Source of the DNA: Cylindrotheca closterium
Lineage: Eukaryota; Bacillariophyta; Bacillariophyceae; Bacillariales; Bacillariaceae
Direction: 5' to 3'
Assembly (NCBI GenBank): GCA_933822405.4
Contig: CAKOGP040000446.1
Coordinates: 368,737 to 432,736, forward strand
DNA: 64,000 bases
A program made the translations under genes and the position numbers. The notes beneath the pieces are model-generated. The model saw only the letters and a list, made by a program, of their open reading frames with translations, had not been told where the DNA came from and made no database searches. Below, in pieces: positions 10,987 to 20,958 of this stretch (positions within the stretch are counted from its first letter, which is position 1; the number at the start of each line of letters is the position of its first letter).

Positions 10987-11634
10987 TTAGTAAGCAAGTG
11001 CTTGAGCTGCCATGAGGGCACCCGCCAAAAGAAGAGCCACAGCATCAGATGCGGTACATGGTGTCTTCTCGGGTTCCTTCTCTTCCACATATTCTTCATC
11101 GTCAATCTCGTAGTTGATGATCTTTGTGACTGGTTGCGTTGCTTCAGACGTGCCTTCTTCTTCTTGTTCCAACTTGATCTCTTGTTCCTCCATTGCTGGC
11201 TCGACGACAGCAAAGGATGATGATTCAATAATTTTAGAGGACGCAGATTCTTTGTGAGCCTCTTTGTGGACGACGTCATGCCCTCGTTCCGAGTCTTCGG
11301 AACTAGCGGATGAGATGTCATCATCAGTTGCCACCATTTCCAGTCTTGGAGCACTGGTAGAGGATGATCCTGCCCCAAAGGCTAGCTTCTTGGGCTCCAT
11401 GGCATCATCACTGCTATCTTGACTGGCGGACTTGCTAATCTTGAGGATTCTCTTGGACGACTTGATCTTTGTCATCATCTTTTTCAAAGAAAACCTTCTT
11501 TTATTTTTCTTGGTGTTTGCCTGTTCCTTGTTGCGAAAGAGTGGAGCATCCGTCGTGGTCGCAACTTCCCGAAAGATGGGAGAACCAAGACCTGCTTCGG
11601 TGGCTAGAGTGGGCATGCAGTTAGTAATCGTCAT
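10987..11634 (-). CDS. Putative tail-anchored acidic protein
   Basis: 215 residues from the ATG at 11634; the frame is open upstream but only from a GTG. The N-terminal third is basic (KKNKRRFSLKKMMTKIKSSKRILKISK), the middle is Ser-rich and acidic with clustered glutamates (EEQEIKLEQEEEG, YEIDDEEYVEEKE), and the last 20 residues are hydrophobic (ASDAVALLLAGALMAAQALAY). A single hydrophobic segment at the extreme C-terminus after a charged body is the layout of tail-anchored proteins of the ER or organelle outer membranes. No enzymatic domain is seen. It is divergent from the three-TM protein at 12010, separated by 375 bp. Confidence 0.6.
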   Translation of the reverse strand: MTITNCMPTLATEAGLGSPIFREVATTTDAPLFRNKEQANTKKNKRRFSLKKMMTKIKSSKRILKISKSASQDSSDDAMEPKKLAFGAGSSSTSAPRLEMVATDDDISSASSEDSERGHDVVHKEAHKESASSKIIESSSFAVVEPAMEEQEIKLEQEEEGTSEATQPVTKIINYEIDDEEYVEEKEPEKTPCTASDAVALLLAGALMAAQALAY

Positions 11635-12009
11635 GATTCTTTTGTTGTTGTTGATGTTGACTTTAGTGTGACAGGGATCGTATGATGATGATGATGTCCG
11701 TTTGAGTGGAGTTGTGACTTTATTGGTTGTCACCAATTTTTTTCCAATCGCCAAAGCAGAATTCGTTTGGAAATTCTCCACTCTTGGCCCAATCAGAATG
11801 GAGGAAACGAGCAGACCACGACTCCGATATAAAAAAAACTATTGCACGCGGAAAAATTCATCCCGTGACTGTCCATTCATGACTGAGAACCTCAGGACTG
11901 GATGGTTGAGGACTCAAGATCACAACGATGACCCGCTCTCTTACTCAGGCAGCCGTCAACAACGGAACAATAGGACACAGTAAAAGATTCATTGATTCAA
12001 TAGACGATC
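11635..12009. other. Divergent promoter region
   Basis: 375 bp between two genes read outwards; it should hold both promoters. I see no clear TATA box or palindrome that I would name. Confidence 0.5.
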
Positions 12010-12525
12010 ATGGAAAACAGTAATGACCATGTTTGTCTGGAAGGTTACTCGGATGACCGATTCAGCTACCAATTTGTCATGAATGGACTCTGTTTCCTCG
12101 TTGCCTTCAACATGGCCCTCTTTCTTCCCATCAAATCACCATCCCAAGATGGAAACATGACGTGTAACGAACGTTTTCACAATATCACTCCTTGTTTCAA
12201 AAAATACAGATCTCTTCTCGGAAGAAATCCTGCTCCCATCAGTTCCGAAAACAAAGTGTCAGCCATTATTTTCTTGGTCACTACAATACTAGTGAATCTA
12301 GTTCCAGTGGCTATTTGGTGCACCATGAGGTTTGCACTGTACCCAGTGTGCACTTGCTCAGATAAAGAAATGTGCAAATGCACCGTCGTGCAGGTCTATG
12401 GAATCCCAGTAGGATCTTGTGTAGGTGTGGCAACCGCGTGGTCTACCATTTGGTTGATATTCAGTTTGCTAGTGGTGTACGAGGCCGCCAGGCCCCTTGC
12501 CAAGATATTGTGTGGGGCGCCGTAG
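12010..12525 (+). CDS. Small membrane protein, about three TM segments
   Basis: 171 residues. Three hydrophobic segments: around 20-42 (VMNGLCFLVAFNMALFLPI), 82-108 (AIIFLVTTILVNLVPVAIW) and 131-158 (GSCVGVATAWSTIWLIFSLLVVY). Between the second and third lies a Cys-rich loop (YPVCTCSDKEMCKCTV) with four cysteines that could bind metal or form disulfides. No family recognised. The N-terminal 17 residues are acidic. It forms a divergent pair with the tail-anchored protein at 10987-11634, so both may serve the same membrane system; this is inference from position only. Confidence 0.6.
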   Translation: MENSNDHVCLEGYSDDRFSYQFVMNGLCFLVAFNMALFLPIKSPSQDGNMTCNERFHNITPCFKKYRSLLGRNPAPISSENKVSAIIFLVTTILVNLVPVAIWCTMRFALYPVCTCSDKEMCKCTVVQVYGIPVGSCVGVATAWSTIWLIFSLLVVYEAARPLAKILCGAP

Positions 12526-13451
12526 TTTGATACCGTGCCAATCGTCGAGGTGTCATAATGAATGGGTGGACTAATCATATTGATGAGAGACGGGGAAGAA
12601 GTCCAATTGTTGTCTATGGCAAGGAAAAAGGGACTGGCACTGCTGAATTATATTGCTACAATACAGTATCGGATTCATCACATTCGTCGCACTGACGAAT
12701 GCAATATATAGATCAGACTTTACTACGCTTGGTTTTGATCTCAGTTACTATAGGAGCCTACATGGGAAAAGCCATGTCAATATCACTACAAAACAAGGAA
12801 GATTTCTATGCGAATGAGCTTGGACACGAATGAAGATAATTACCCTTCTCACCAAGAGATTCATTTCATCTGTCCGTCTTGGTCAAGATCGCTAGCGAGC
12901 TACAGGCACGATAAAGTCTGTCTCCAAGACTGACGTCTTGAAACTCATAGAGCGACTGTTGATGAAAGTCGCCCTGAAAAAAGAAGACTATACGATATCA
13001 TGGCAGAGTATGAACCAACCCAAGTGAAATAATGCTGACCATACATGGAAAGCCGATTGAACCCAAGACTATAGCGATTGATTGTTCATATAAATGTCAT
13101 GGAAAAGAATGAAAAAAGAAAAGAATGTCTACATTAATTATGGAACAACTGTAGAGGTTCTCGTCTATACCACCAGCACATGATGCAAGGAGTTCACTAC
13201 TTATATATTAGGGACAGCGGTAAAATCACGCCAGCATCATTTGCAAGATCTCCCATCATTCTCATGCAACATGGAAACAGAAAAGAGATCATATAATACA
13301 CACATGAAACAGAAAGAAAAAAGCAAAATGAGAACCATTCATTCATTATTGAATGATTGATTCCCCAGTGACTCTTTCATCCCAATACATGTGCATATAC
13401 ATGCCTCTCTTTCTCTTGTTCACACCCACTGTATCGTGGTGAACAATATTT
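12526..13451. other. Gene-free spacer
   Basis: No coding frame that I can support. GACTGACGTCTTG near 12930 holds a GACGTC palindrome of the CRE/bZIP type, of uncertain meaning. Confidence 0.5.
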
Positions 13452-13628
13452 TTAATAGGCCTCGGCCATGTCAATGTCTTGCGTGGCAAGAACATCAAAG
13501 ACACAGTTCTGACGATCACCCTTGTCCTTTAGCTTGGCGCAGGCCTTCTTGGCTTGCTTTTCAGTGATGTCAGCGGATACCAAGGCAGCAAAAGCCATGA
13601 GGAGGATGGTAACGTTGAAGAGCTTCAT
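13452..13628 (-). CDS. Tiny secreted protein with C-terminal CVFDV module
   Basis: 58 residues from the ATG at 13628, chosen because it begins a textbook signal peptide (MKLFNVTILLMAFAALVSA); the frame is open 16 codons further but the extension would bury it. The mature part has only two cysteines in the pattern ACAKL...NCVFDVLATQDIDMAEAY. From memory, an A-C-x-x-L...C-V/I-F/Y-D-V-x-x-T-x-D tail is found at the end of larger extracellular von Willebrand D or cadherin-like proteins in stramenopiles; here it stands alone. The protein is probably exported, its role unknown. No neighbour shares an operon-like link. Confidence 0.65.
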   Translation of the reverse strand: MKLFNVTILLMAFAALVSADITEKQAKKACAKLKDKGDRQNCVFDVLATQDIDMAEAY

Positions 13629-14334
13629 GTTCACTGTTTTCTCGGCAACGCAGAGTAATAAAAGAGAAGAGTGCAAATGGGATTGCGATGCGTATTTATT
13701 CCGGCTGCCTCTCTAGAGAAAAAGCGAAACTGTAGGAGTCGACGGAATCGAATTGTGACCGATCATCGACATCCCATCGACAGGAGATGCGACATCTGTC
13801 TCCTTCAGAGGAGTGAAAGATTTCGCCGACTCAAACATCGCATCGCATCATTCGGAAGCTTCCCATCAATCATGTGCATCCCAACAGAACACGAATTGAA
13901 ACGCTATGGACACAAGTTTGACTCGTACCAAGGATAAAGCTCGTACCTCCCGGGCGGCCGTTTATTACTTTTGACGCAAGGTTCCTCGGAAGGCAATTCA
14001 AACTTGTCGGGATTGACATTCCGTCAAACACAAAAGTCACAGACCTCCATATACATCCATGATTATCATCTCATCATCATTGTTGCTTGACACTCATTAT
14101 CACACGCTTTGTCAACAGTCTTGATTGAATTCGAGTCTGAAGCTATACTTGCTTTGTTTGTTGGGGAATGAAACAAAAGATCGGAACTCTCTAGAAGATC
14201 TTCTGAGATTTGATTCTACTATTGATCGACGGGTGTCAGTGATATAATAATATCATTAGAGGTCAGAACAAAGGCGGAAGTGCAATACAAGAAACCGAAC
14301 ACAAAGACTTCCAACACAAGATTAAAAAGGAACA
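13629..14334. other. Divergent promoter region
   Basis: 706 bp between the small secreted protein (leftward) and the RING protein (rightward). The last 30 bases before 14335 are A-rich, as expected for a 5' leader. No other element recognised. Confidence 0.5.
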
Positions 14335-15690
14335 ATGGCGACCATGACAACCATGAGCCTAACCAATGCAGTCTCTGCCTTGAGAAATCGACTACCAACA
14401 ATGGGCTCACCCAAGCAGGCTTCTTATGACTGCGAGGAATGTCCAATATGCTGGAGCGACATGCCTTCCAATCCCAAAATATTGCCTTGTGGACACATTT
14501 TCTGTCGCAAGTGCATACGGGACATGGCGCAATATCAAGAAGAAAGAGAGGCCGACGCCTGCTGTCCCATGTGTCGGGGTCCTCTCAAGAAGGTATGTGC
14601 CAAGAGATTATGGGCGGAAGCCATGATGCACGAAAACGAGGGATATGAGTTGAGTAGAATGCAACAAGTTGAAGTCAGCGTGACTGCAGTGCATCGACTC
14701 ATGATTGAAGGCCAGCGAGAATATCGAATGGCTGTCAAAAAGTTGGAAGAATGCCTAGAAGCGCTGAAAATGGATCATGAGAGAGCGACACGAGACACGA
14801 TGAGTCGTCGCCGTCGTCGGCGGAGACCCGGTTTCACAAATCCTGCACGACGAGACGCCAAAAATCGACACCAACAAATGCGAGTCTTGTGTAAGTTGAT
14901 TGAACTAGTTCCAATGGCTCGGTACGACGACAGTGATGAGCGCACCATTCAATTACTTCGAACGGCACTGGCGCAAGCGGATAAGCCTATGCCGCACTTG
15001 AATCTCAGGCTTGCCAAGTTGCTGCATCGTCAATTTGATGAAGATTTGATGGAAGAGGTAATCAGCGAGTACAGTCGAATACTACAAATAGCGAAGGAAT
15101 ATAAGGGAACGGCTGGTCGACATGCCAAGAAGCTGCAGGGGCAAGCTCATTATGGACTGGCGCGGTGTTATCATCAACAGTTGAATTACAAACAGGCTTG
15201 TCGGCAGTACAGTGCCTGCGAACGGTACAATGCTTTGCAAGATCATGGTCTGGCGGCCGAATGTCACTATGCCATTGGGAACTATGTACAAGCCATGGAC
15301 TATGCGTCGATGCAACTCCGCAAGGAATCCACTCGACCGACCATTGAAACCCTGTTGCTCATGGCACGGATCTGCAAGGCCTATTTCCTGTCCATTCGAT
15401 CCTATCGAGGCATTGATACTATGGACTATAAATGTAGGTGCGAAACCTATCGGCGATGTGTGCGACATGCCCAATTGTTGGCGCGGCATGATCACCACTA
15501 TGAAGAAGTTTGCAGACACACGAAGCTGCTGCACCATTTGATATACCCGACTCACAACAAGAAGCGAACGATAATACCAAGCTACGTTGTGCGGGAATCC
15601 TCCTCTGAAAAAGATGACGATGTTAGTTGTGATGACAATGAAGACTTGGATACAGAAGAATGTTATACTGAAGTAAGTGTGGAACTATGA
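14335..15690 (+). CDS. RING-finger protein with TPR-like helical region, probable E3 ubiquitin ligase
   Basis: 451 residues. A complete C3HC4 RING lies at 36-80: C36-x2-C39, C52-x-H54, C57-x2-C60, C77-x2-C80, with the PCGHIFCRKCI core. Such RINGs recruit E2 enzymes and transfer ubiquitin. Residues 90-160 look coiled (EGQREYRMAVKKLEECLEAL), then an Arg run (RRRRRRRP near 160) that could be a nuclear signal. The stretch from about 200 to 400 is alpha-helical with Sel1/TPR-like pairs (AHYGLARCYHQQLNYKQACRQY, AAECHYAIGNYVQAMDYA), a likely substrate-binding solenoid. The C-terminus is acidic and ends in VSVEL. The gene converges with the one ending at 15868. Confidence 0.8.
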   Translation: MATMTTMSLTNAVSALRNRLPTMGSPKQASYDCEECPICWSDMPSNPKILPCGHIFCRKCIRDMAQYQEEREADACCPMCRGPLKKVCAKRLWAEAMMHENEGYELSRMQQVEVSVTAVHRLMIEGQREYRMAVKKLEECLEALKMDHERATRDTMSRRRRRRRPGFTNPARRDAKNRHQQMRVLCKLIELVPMARYDDSDERTIQLLRTALAQADKPMPHLNLRLAKLLHRQFDEDLMEEVISEYSRILQIAKEYKGTAGRHAKKLQGQAHYGLARCYHQQLNYKQACRQYSACERYNALQDHGLAAECHYAIGNYVQAMDYASMQLRKESTRPTIETLLLMARICKAYFLSIRSYRGIDTMDYKCRCETYRRCVRHAQLLARHDHHYEEVCRHTKLLHHLIYPTHNKKRTIIPSYVVRESSSEKDDDVSCDDNEDLDTEECYTEVSVEL

Positions 15691-15867
15691 GGGAAGGTTG
15701 GGAATTCGATGTCCAACAAAGTGGTGGCTCTTTAATGAAAGTGAGTCTCCATTCCCTCTTCCATTCCCTCTTCGCAATAGTCCCGATCGAAGCGTTGGCT
15801 TGAGCGTGCAAGCTATATACCGAACACTTTAATAGAATGTAAATTAGGCAATTTATTTCCCTCTATG

Positions 15868-16296
15868 TTAGCAATGCCTCTCATGACTAGCTTGAAAATG
15901 TTGCACAAGATTTACCGCAATATGAATATCGTCATCAAATTCAGGACATGCCCGACCGCCCTCTTCGAGGTCGATATCTGGAAGTGATAGTGCGGTCATT
16001 GATATCATCTTGGAAGTCACTGAGTTCCGTCTTTGAAATCGTCTTCGCTTAGATGGAGAATCTGAGAGGACGTGTGAAAGATCCCTTTCCCTCTTTTCAG
16101 AGTTTTCTTGCCGCTTGTCTTCCAAAGGTTCATTCAATTGTGGAATCTCAAAAGGCGTCGTCTTTTTAGGTCTAGCCGGAATGTTGTGTTCTTGCAACGA
16201 AACGCTCTCGTACTGCTGCTCTAAACCTTTCATATCATCACCCTTGTTCATCTCAGAGGAGGATGCTTCATGGCTCGCCTCGCATCTATTCGTCAT
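15868..16296 (-). CDS. Small hypothetical nuclear-type protein
   Basis: 142 residues, rich in Ser, Glu and Lys. A basic cluster preceded by serines (SDSPSKRRRFQRRNS) looks like a nuclear localisation signal with phosphorylation sites. The last 35 residues (DIDLEEGG to NLVQHFQASHERHC) are more ordered and may form a helix. No family recognised. It converges with the RING gene (177 bp) and diverges from the triple-PDZ gene at 16743 (446 bp). Confidence 0.5.
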   Translation of the reverse strand: MTNRCEASHEASSSEMNKGDDMKGLEQQYESVSLQEHNIPARPKKTTPFEIPQLNEPLEDKRQENSEKRERDLSHVLSDSPSKRRRFQRRNSVTSKMISMTALSLPDIDLEEGGRACPEFDDDIHIAVNLVQHFQASHERHC

Positions 16297-16742
16297 TGTT
16301 GATTCTGATTATTCAAGTATACTGTCACCGTGGTGGCTATTGTGATATAGTGTATTTGACGCCAATGGTGCCGCGGTGGTACTGTCAAGCCCTCTCTCTA
16401 CCTGTTCGATGGGTTTCGAGCCACAACATCTTCTTATTCTCGGTGCCAAGACTGAATCAATGCGCAGAAGCAAATAAAAGTCCAGGGTGGTGCTCGAGGA
16501 AGTTCATGGTGCAGCTCTTTTTGGTTTGATGCGTGAGAAGCTATATGAGTACTGGACTATTAGTTTAACGGTCCGGTGTTAAATGTCATAAGTAGGCTGG
16601 CTCGATCAGCGACTCATTCCAACGCACAACGGAGATCAAGCCGGTCGCATTCGCTCAAGAATCCGCTAATATTCTCTTTTCGAATAATACTCTCATATCG
16701 AGACGTTCGTTATTGGCATTACGACGATACATAGTTTCTATC
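16297..16742. other. Divergent promoter region
   Basis: 446 bp between two divergent genes. The 100 bases before 16743 would be promoter and leader of the PDZ gene. No clear motif. Confidence 0.5.
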
Positions 16743-18674
16743 ATGAGGTTCAAGAAGAGAATCAGTCTGACGCATTCGACTAGAAGTAGACGGGGCAAGC
16801 AACCTGCACAAATTGTGGAGCCAGAACCAACCGCTATGCCTGTTGATGAGGCACGTTTTGATCAGAACGAATGGCAATGGATGGAAACTGTCGAGAAAGC
16901 CCTCATCAATTGGGACTTCGGCGGAGGTTCCGGTCGTGAAGCGACTTCAATCGAAATGGAACGAGAAGCACCAGAAGCTGACTCCGTCGTCCCGGAGCAA
17001 AAGAAAAAGGGGCGCATCCGCCCAATGTTTTCTGCATTGAGACAGAAGCTCAGGCGAAAGCCCAAACCCTTGTTGAATTTGGAGGAGGACCACGAGGTCC
17101 CTAGTACGACCCGGACCATGGAGGAGGATGCTAAGGAACAAAATCAAAAGCAACCACTCTTGACGTATGAACAATGGGAAAAATTCATGGACACAGTTGC
17201 ATTCCCTGAAAAGTCGAAGCCTTTCGTGGCCATTAAAGATTTTGTTGCCGTCTCGAGGGAAAAGCGTGCGGCCAAGGCTAACAGCCGCAGTGTGTCGCCG
17301 AATGATGTGGTACAAGAAAACGATACTGTATCTGATGGTGAAGACTCAAAAGAAGATAAGATGTCATTGGCGCAATACTTGGGCACCCAATCAGTAGATG
17401 AGGAATCGGTTCAGCAAATGAAGGAAACCGGTATCACATGGGAAGAGTTCATGGACACGGTTGCCTTTCCCGAAAAGATCTTGGGCCAAAAGTATAACAC
17501 TCTCTTATCGTTCATTGCAAAAAACAGAGTCCCTCCAAATGATAACAAAGAAATCACAACGACATCGACTTCACCAAGGGGGTCCTTTGTGATCAAGGAT
17601 GATAAGTATGCTTTTGACGACGAAGAAGACGATGATATCAGACTATATTCCATGGTGAAGGACTTTCCAGGCGAAGATCTTGGAATCAGTCTTACAGTTC
17701 TCGATGGTCAAACTGGGATCTTCGTGTCCCATGTAGCCCGTAGCAGCAAGGCAGCAGCTGCTGGACTAACACCTGGCATGCAAATTATATCGATCAACCA
17801 GGACTCATGCCCTACCGATCTGGAAGAAGCCGAGTTTTTGCTTGAAAGTGTCGAGGACGGCGTGCAAATCTTTGCACAGCCAGGTGTCACACCAGGCTTT
17901 GTGCTGCAAGGAATGGATGCTTTGGAAATTGGAAAGTCCGCGCTCGCCAATATCTTCACTCACGTCGTTGGCCTTGAAAACGATATCAGTGACGATGACT
18001 CTCATAAAGGCGAAGGGGACTGGGGTGCTGGAAACGGTGTAGCAACCGTCCGATCACAGTGGCGAAATCAGGCTATTGGATCCAAGCCGGTCAACTTGAA
18101 ACCCAAATCAGGCCGAACAAAACATTTCAGCATCGTGAAGGAGAGCAAGTCGGAGGTTGTCGGAGTTGCCTTTGTGCAAACCCAAGATTGGCCCGGAATC
18201 TTTGTGAACCAAATTTTGCCATCCAGCAAGTTTTACGGATGTGGGTTGAAGAAAGGCATGCGAGTCGTATCCATCAATGGTGAACCCTGTCCAAACAGAA
18301 TCGATGCTCTCATCCGAAAGATTCAGTCCGTTACTGGATCGCTGGAACTTTGTGTCGAGATGGCAAGAGATGTTGTGAATAACACTCTAGATTGTGACTC
18401 CTTCATCACTACCACTATTGTCAAGCGTGGAGGAGAAAATCCTGGCATGACGTTGCGAAGAGACAGATTGAAAGGTGGAATCTTTGTCAAGAGCATTGAT
18501 CCTTACAGCGACTTTGTTGGAACCAACCTTCGACCCGGCCTTCGCATCATGAGCATCAACGGCCATTCATGCCCCAAGGATGTCAAAGACTGCATGTGGG
18601 AAATTCAACAAGTCGATGGGATTTTGGATATCATTGCCGAAAACGTGCCAGAAACACACCTTCGGCTCGATTAA
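16743..18674 (+). CDS. Triple-PDZ protein with repeated MDTVAFPEK motif
   Basis: 643 residues from the ATG at 16743; a TTG-led extension upstream is not used. Order: basic N-terminus (MRFKKRISL); a first short motif EWQWMETVEKAL near 43-54; a basic patch (RIRPMFSALRQKLRRKPK); the motif QWEKFMDTVAFPEKS near 144-158; the motif TWEEFMDTVAFPEKI near 232-246; then PDZ domains at about 301-380, 461-540 and 553-633. Each PDZ has a GIFV strand, a K/R-A-A-x-A-G-L-type turn or its equivalent, and the stretch V/I-x-S-I-N-x-x-x-C-P. The PDZs should bind peptide C-termini, making this a scaffold. The paired MDTVAFPEK motifs are shared with the protein at 30533 and, more weakly, with that at 45342. Converges with the acyltransferase gene. 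Confidence 0.8.
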   Translation: MRFKKRISLTHSTRSRRGKQPAQIVEPEPTAMPVDEARFDQNEWQWMETVEKALINWDFGGGSGREATSIEMEREAPEADSVVPEQKKKGRIRPMFSALRQKLRRKPKPLLNLEEDHEVPSTTRTMEEDAKEQNQKQPLLTYEQWEKFMDTVAFPEKSKPFVAIKDFVAVSREKRAAKANSRSVSPNDVVQENDTVSDGEDSKEDKMSLAQYLGTQSVDEESVQQMKETGITWEEFMDTVAFPEKILGQKYNTLLSFIAKNRVPPNDNKEITTTSTSPRGSFVIKDDKYAFDDEEDDDIRLYSMVKDFPGEDLGISLTVLDGQTGIFVSHVARSSKAAAAGLTPGMQIISINQDSCPTDLEEAEFLLESVEDGVQIFAQPGVTPGFVLQGMDALEIGKSALANIFTHVVGLENDISDDDSHKGEGDWGAGNGVATVRSQWRNQAIGSKPVNLKPKSGRTKHFSIVKESKSEVVGVAFVQTQDWPGIFVNQILPSSKFYGCGLKKGMRVVSINGEPCPNRIDALIRKIQSVTGSLELCVEMARDVVNNTLDCDSFITTTIVKRGGENPGMTLRRDRLKGGIFVKSIDPYSDFVGTNLRPGLRIMSINGHSCPKDVKDCMWEIQQVDGILDIIAENVPETHLRLD

Positions 18675-18832
18675 GCCTGCCGCCGCTCGATCCTGTGAGC
18701 ATTCATGTAATATGTACATTTTCATATCGAAGCAGTTGAACGAATCATCTGCGGAACCAATAATAAGTCATTAAACATTCAACAAATGATGTAGCAACCA
18801 AACATCATTATCATTGTATTGCCAATATTACT

Positions 18833-20572
18833 CTATTGCTTCATTGGTTGGATATTAGCTTGCTTTCGCAAAGCATCGTATTCTTCCACCACCCAAGAAA
18901 GAAAGAGATCTCCCATGGCATCTGGAACAGCCCAAGGTTCGGCCATGATGGTCAACGTCAGATTATTGGCATAGGATTGCACCACCATTCCCACTGGAAT
19001 TCCTGGTGGAAGTGGGAGGAATCCCAAGAAACGTTCTATTCTCCGACCGTCCAAATGCACCATCGTCTCGGGTCCTCGAACATTGGTCACCACCACGGAA
19101 GCATTGGCGTGAGATTTTTCAAACGCCCATGGAATAAAGGTATTGTCTGCGGCGCTACTGTCAATGGGGCCGCTGCTGCCGCCACCGAATCCGACCGTTC
19201 CAACCGCTTTGGCCGTGAGGTAGGACCAAACCGCGGCCGGTGTCATTTTGCGGGCATACAAGGTGTTGTGCACTTGCATCAGTCGTTCCGTACAAGATGT
19301 GGTGTTTGTCCCGGGAATGCGGCTGACCATGGCACCAATTTTATTTCCCATGGAATGTCCTGGCAATAGTACTCCGCCAAACATGTGGACGGGCATGACC
19401 AAGTTCATGTAGGGCAATCTTAGGGAAAGCTCGGGATTTTGTGCTTGATGGTATTGAATGAGTTTGGCAATGGCCGCGCTTATGCAACTGCAAAAGATAT
19501 CATTGATGGTTACCTTTTGCTTTTTGGTGGAAAAGTGCTCTGCAACCTCCTTCACTTCATCCACTGGACAAACACTGACCCAGGAAAGTGTTCGTTTGGA
19601 AGAACCTTCGGACTTGGACTTGGCTTCGTAAGCTCGTCGCAGCTTTTTCCAAGGGTTGGATCTAGAGAGTGTACTCTTCAAGTTGGCACAGTATAGATAT
19701 AATTGATAACCAAACGTCTTGACGGATCCCCAGCCCCAATAGTATATCATCACCAACAATTTCTGAAACCAAGACTTCCTTTTACGGTTCTTTTTGAAAT
19801 CACCAATTTTTCCTGCCAGCATTTCCTCCATCTCTTCCCGTTCGTCCATGAAATCCACAAAGAGTGCTCCTAGACTGACTCCGTCCGCCATGCAATGATG
19901 AGCTCGAAATAAAAGAAGAGACTCGACATTATCATCCAACAGTTGATTGTGCCTTTCCAATGGAACAGAAGTCGTCGTTGTTTCATCGTCTTCCGTACTA
20001 CTGCTGGTCGTCGAAATGGCACCCGACTGCCCAATGTTTCCACCAGTAGCCGTCTTGACTTGCCATAGACTTTTGGAAAGATCCAATGGCTCCAACAAAA
20101 GGTCGGTTATCCAAGCCTTGAGTTCTCGTCGATAGATCAGTGGGTACACCAGACTCTCCTGAATGGGGAGTTCAAAGTCTTGAGATGGCACTAGTGAAAA
20201 GTGTGTAGCATCCTTGGTGACGGATCGGAAGCGATAGTGTTTTTCTCCCATTTCCCGTTGTTGGTACAGTCGGGAGAAGTCTTGAGCCCTCAGCGGTTTG
20301 CCGGATAGGGCCAAGACCAGCACCGGAATGGAAGGATTGCTGCGGGTTTCCGACAAAAGGGAAAATCTTCCAACGGCCGTCATCCGGCGTCGTAACAACG
20401 AGGGGGAACGCGATGCTGCTGAGTCACATTTGGTGGTGGGATACGCCGGATTATTGCCACCATGGGAGGATGCAGTAGCCGTGTGAGCTGTCAGGAGACA
20501 ACCTGAAACGAGGGAAGGGAGAGCCGCGTATTGAGCGCCTTGCCGAAGGGAAGAAAGAAACAATGAGGTCAT
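18833..20572 (-). CDS. Wax ester synthase/diacylglycerol acyltransferase (WS/DGAT family)
   Basis: 579 residues. The family's catalytic motif HHxxxDG is present as HHCMADG at 225-231; it deprotonates the acceptor alcohol or diacylglycerol for acyl transfer from acyl-CoA. Supporting landmarks are NDIFCSCISAAIAKL, the core VMPVHMFGG and GNKIGAMVSRIP, and the C-terminal domain with VVTNVRGPETMVHLDG and FLPLPPGIPVGMVVQSYANNLTL. The length exceeds the roughly 450-500 residues of bacterial members because of an N-terminal extension and an inserted Thr/Ser-rich loop near 195-212. A hydrophobic segment before 300 (LLVMIYYWGWGSV) may be membrane-associated. The product should make neutral storage lipid, important in diatoms. 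The start ATG at 20572 may precede a signal-like hydrophobic stretch. Confidence 0.88.
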   Translation of the reverse strand: MTSLFLSSLRQGAQYAALPSLVSGCLLTAHTATASSHGGNNPAYPTTKCDSAASRSPSLLRRRMTAVGRFSLLSETRSNPSIPVLVLALSGKPLRAQDFSRLYQQREMGEKHYRFRSVTKDATHFSLVPSQDFELPIQESLVYPLIYRRELKAWITDLLLEPLDLSKSLWQVKTATGGNIGQSGAISTTSSSTEDDETTTTSVPLERHNQLLDDNVESLLLFRAHHCMADGVSLGALFVDFMDEREEMEEMLAGKIGDFKKNRKRKSWFQKLLVMIYYWGWGSVKTFGYQLYLYCANLKSTLSRSNPWKKLRRAYEAKSKSEGSSKRTLSWVSVCPVDEVKEVAEHFSTKKQKVTINDIFCSCISAAIAKLIQYHQAQNPELSLRLPYMNLVMPVHMFGGVLLPGHSMGNKIGAMVSRIPGTNTTSCTERLMQVHNTLYARKMTPAAVWSYLTAKAVGTVGFGGGSSGPIDSSAADNTFIPWAFEKSHANASVVVTNVRGPETMVHLDGRRIERFLGFLPLPPGIPVGMVVQSYANNLTLTIMAEPWAVPDAMGDLFLSWVVEEYDALRKQANIQPMKQ

Positions 20573-20958
20573 TGCTGCTTGTATTGTTTAGTGATACAGT
20601 AAGAGAGACAACCGAGTCAGATGTCAATAGTCTTGTGGTACTGAAGACCTGACCTATATTGTCCAATCTATGTTATGGATATTTTGATGAATTCATGATG
20701 TCATCATCATCATCGCGCATCACGATCGGCATGTGTGTGAATTGGGGGGCCAGATGGACAGACCAAGTATTATGAATACCACGACCGTTTCGAATACCAG
20801 CTTCAAATTCCACGAGTCGTTTCTACGAGTAGACGAAAAATCGGAAAAAATTGGCGAGTGTTGGATCAATATTTGAAAATTCAACCATCGATCACCCACA
20901 ATAGAAATAAACCCGTCTCGACTTTGTGCCGTGTGTATTAAACAAAGACTATTCAAAG
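20573..20958. other. Divergent promoter region
   Basis: 386 bp between the WS/DGAT gene and the type II membrane protein gene. A TCATCATCATCATC microsatellite lies near 20700. No other element recognised. Confidence 0.5.
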
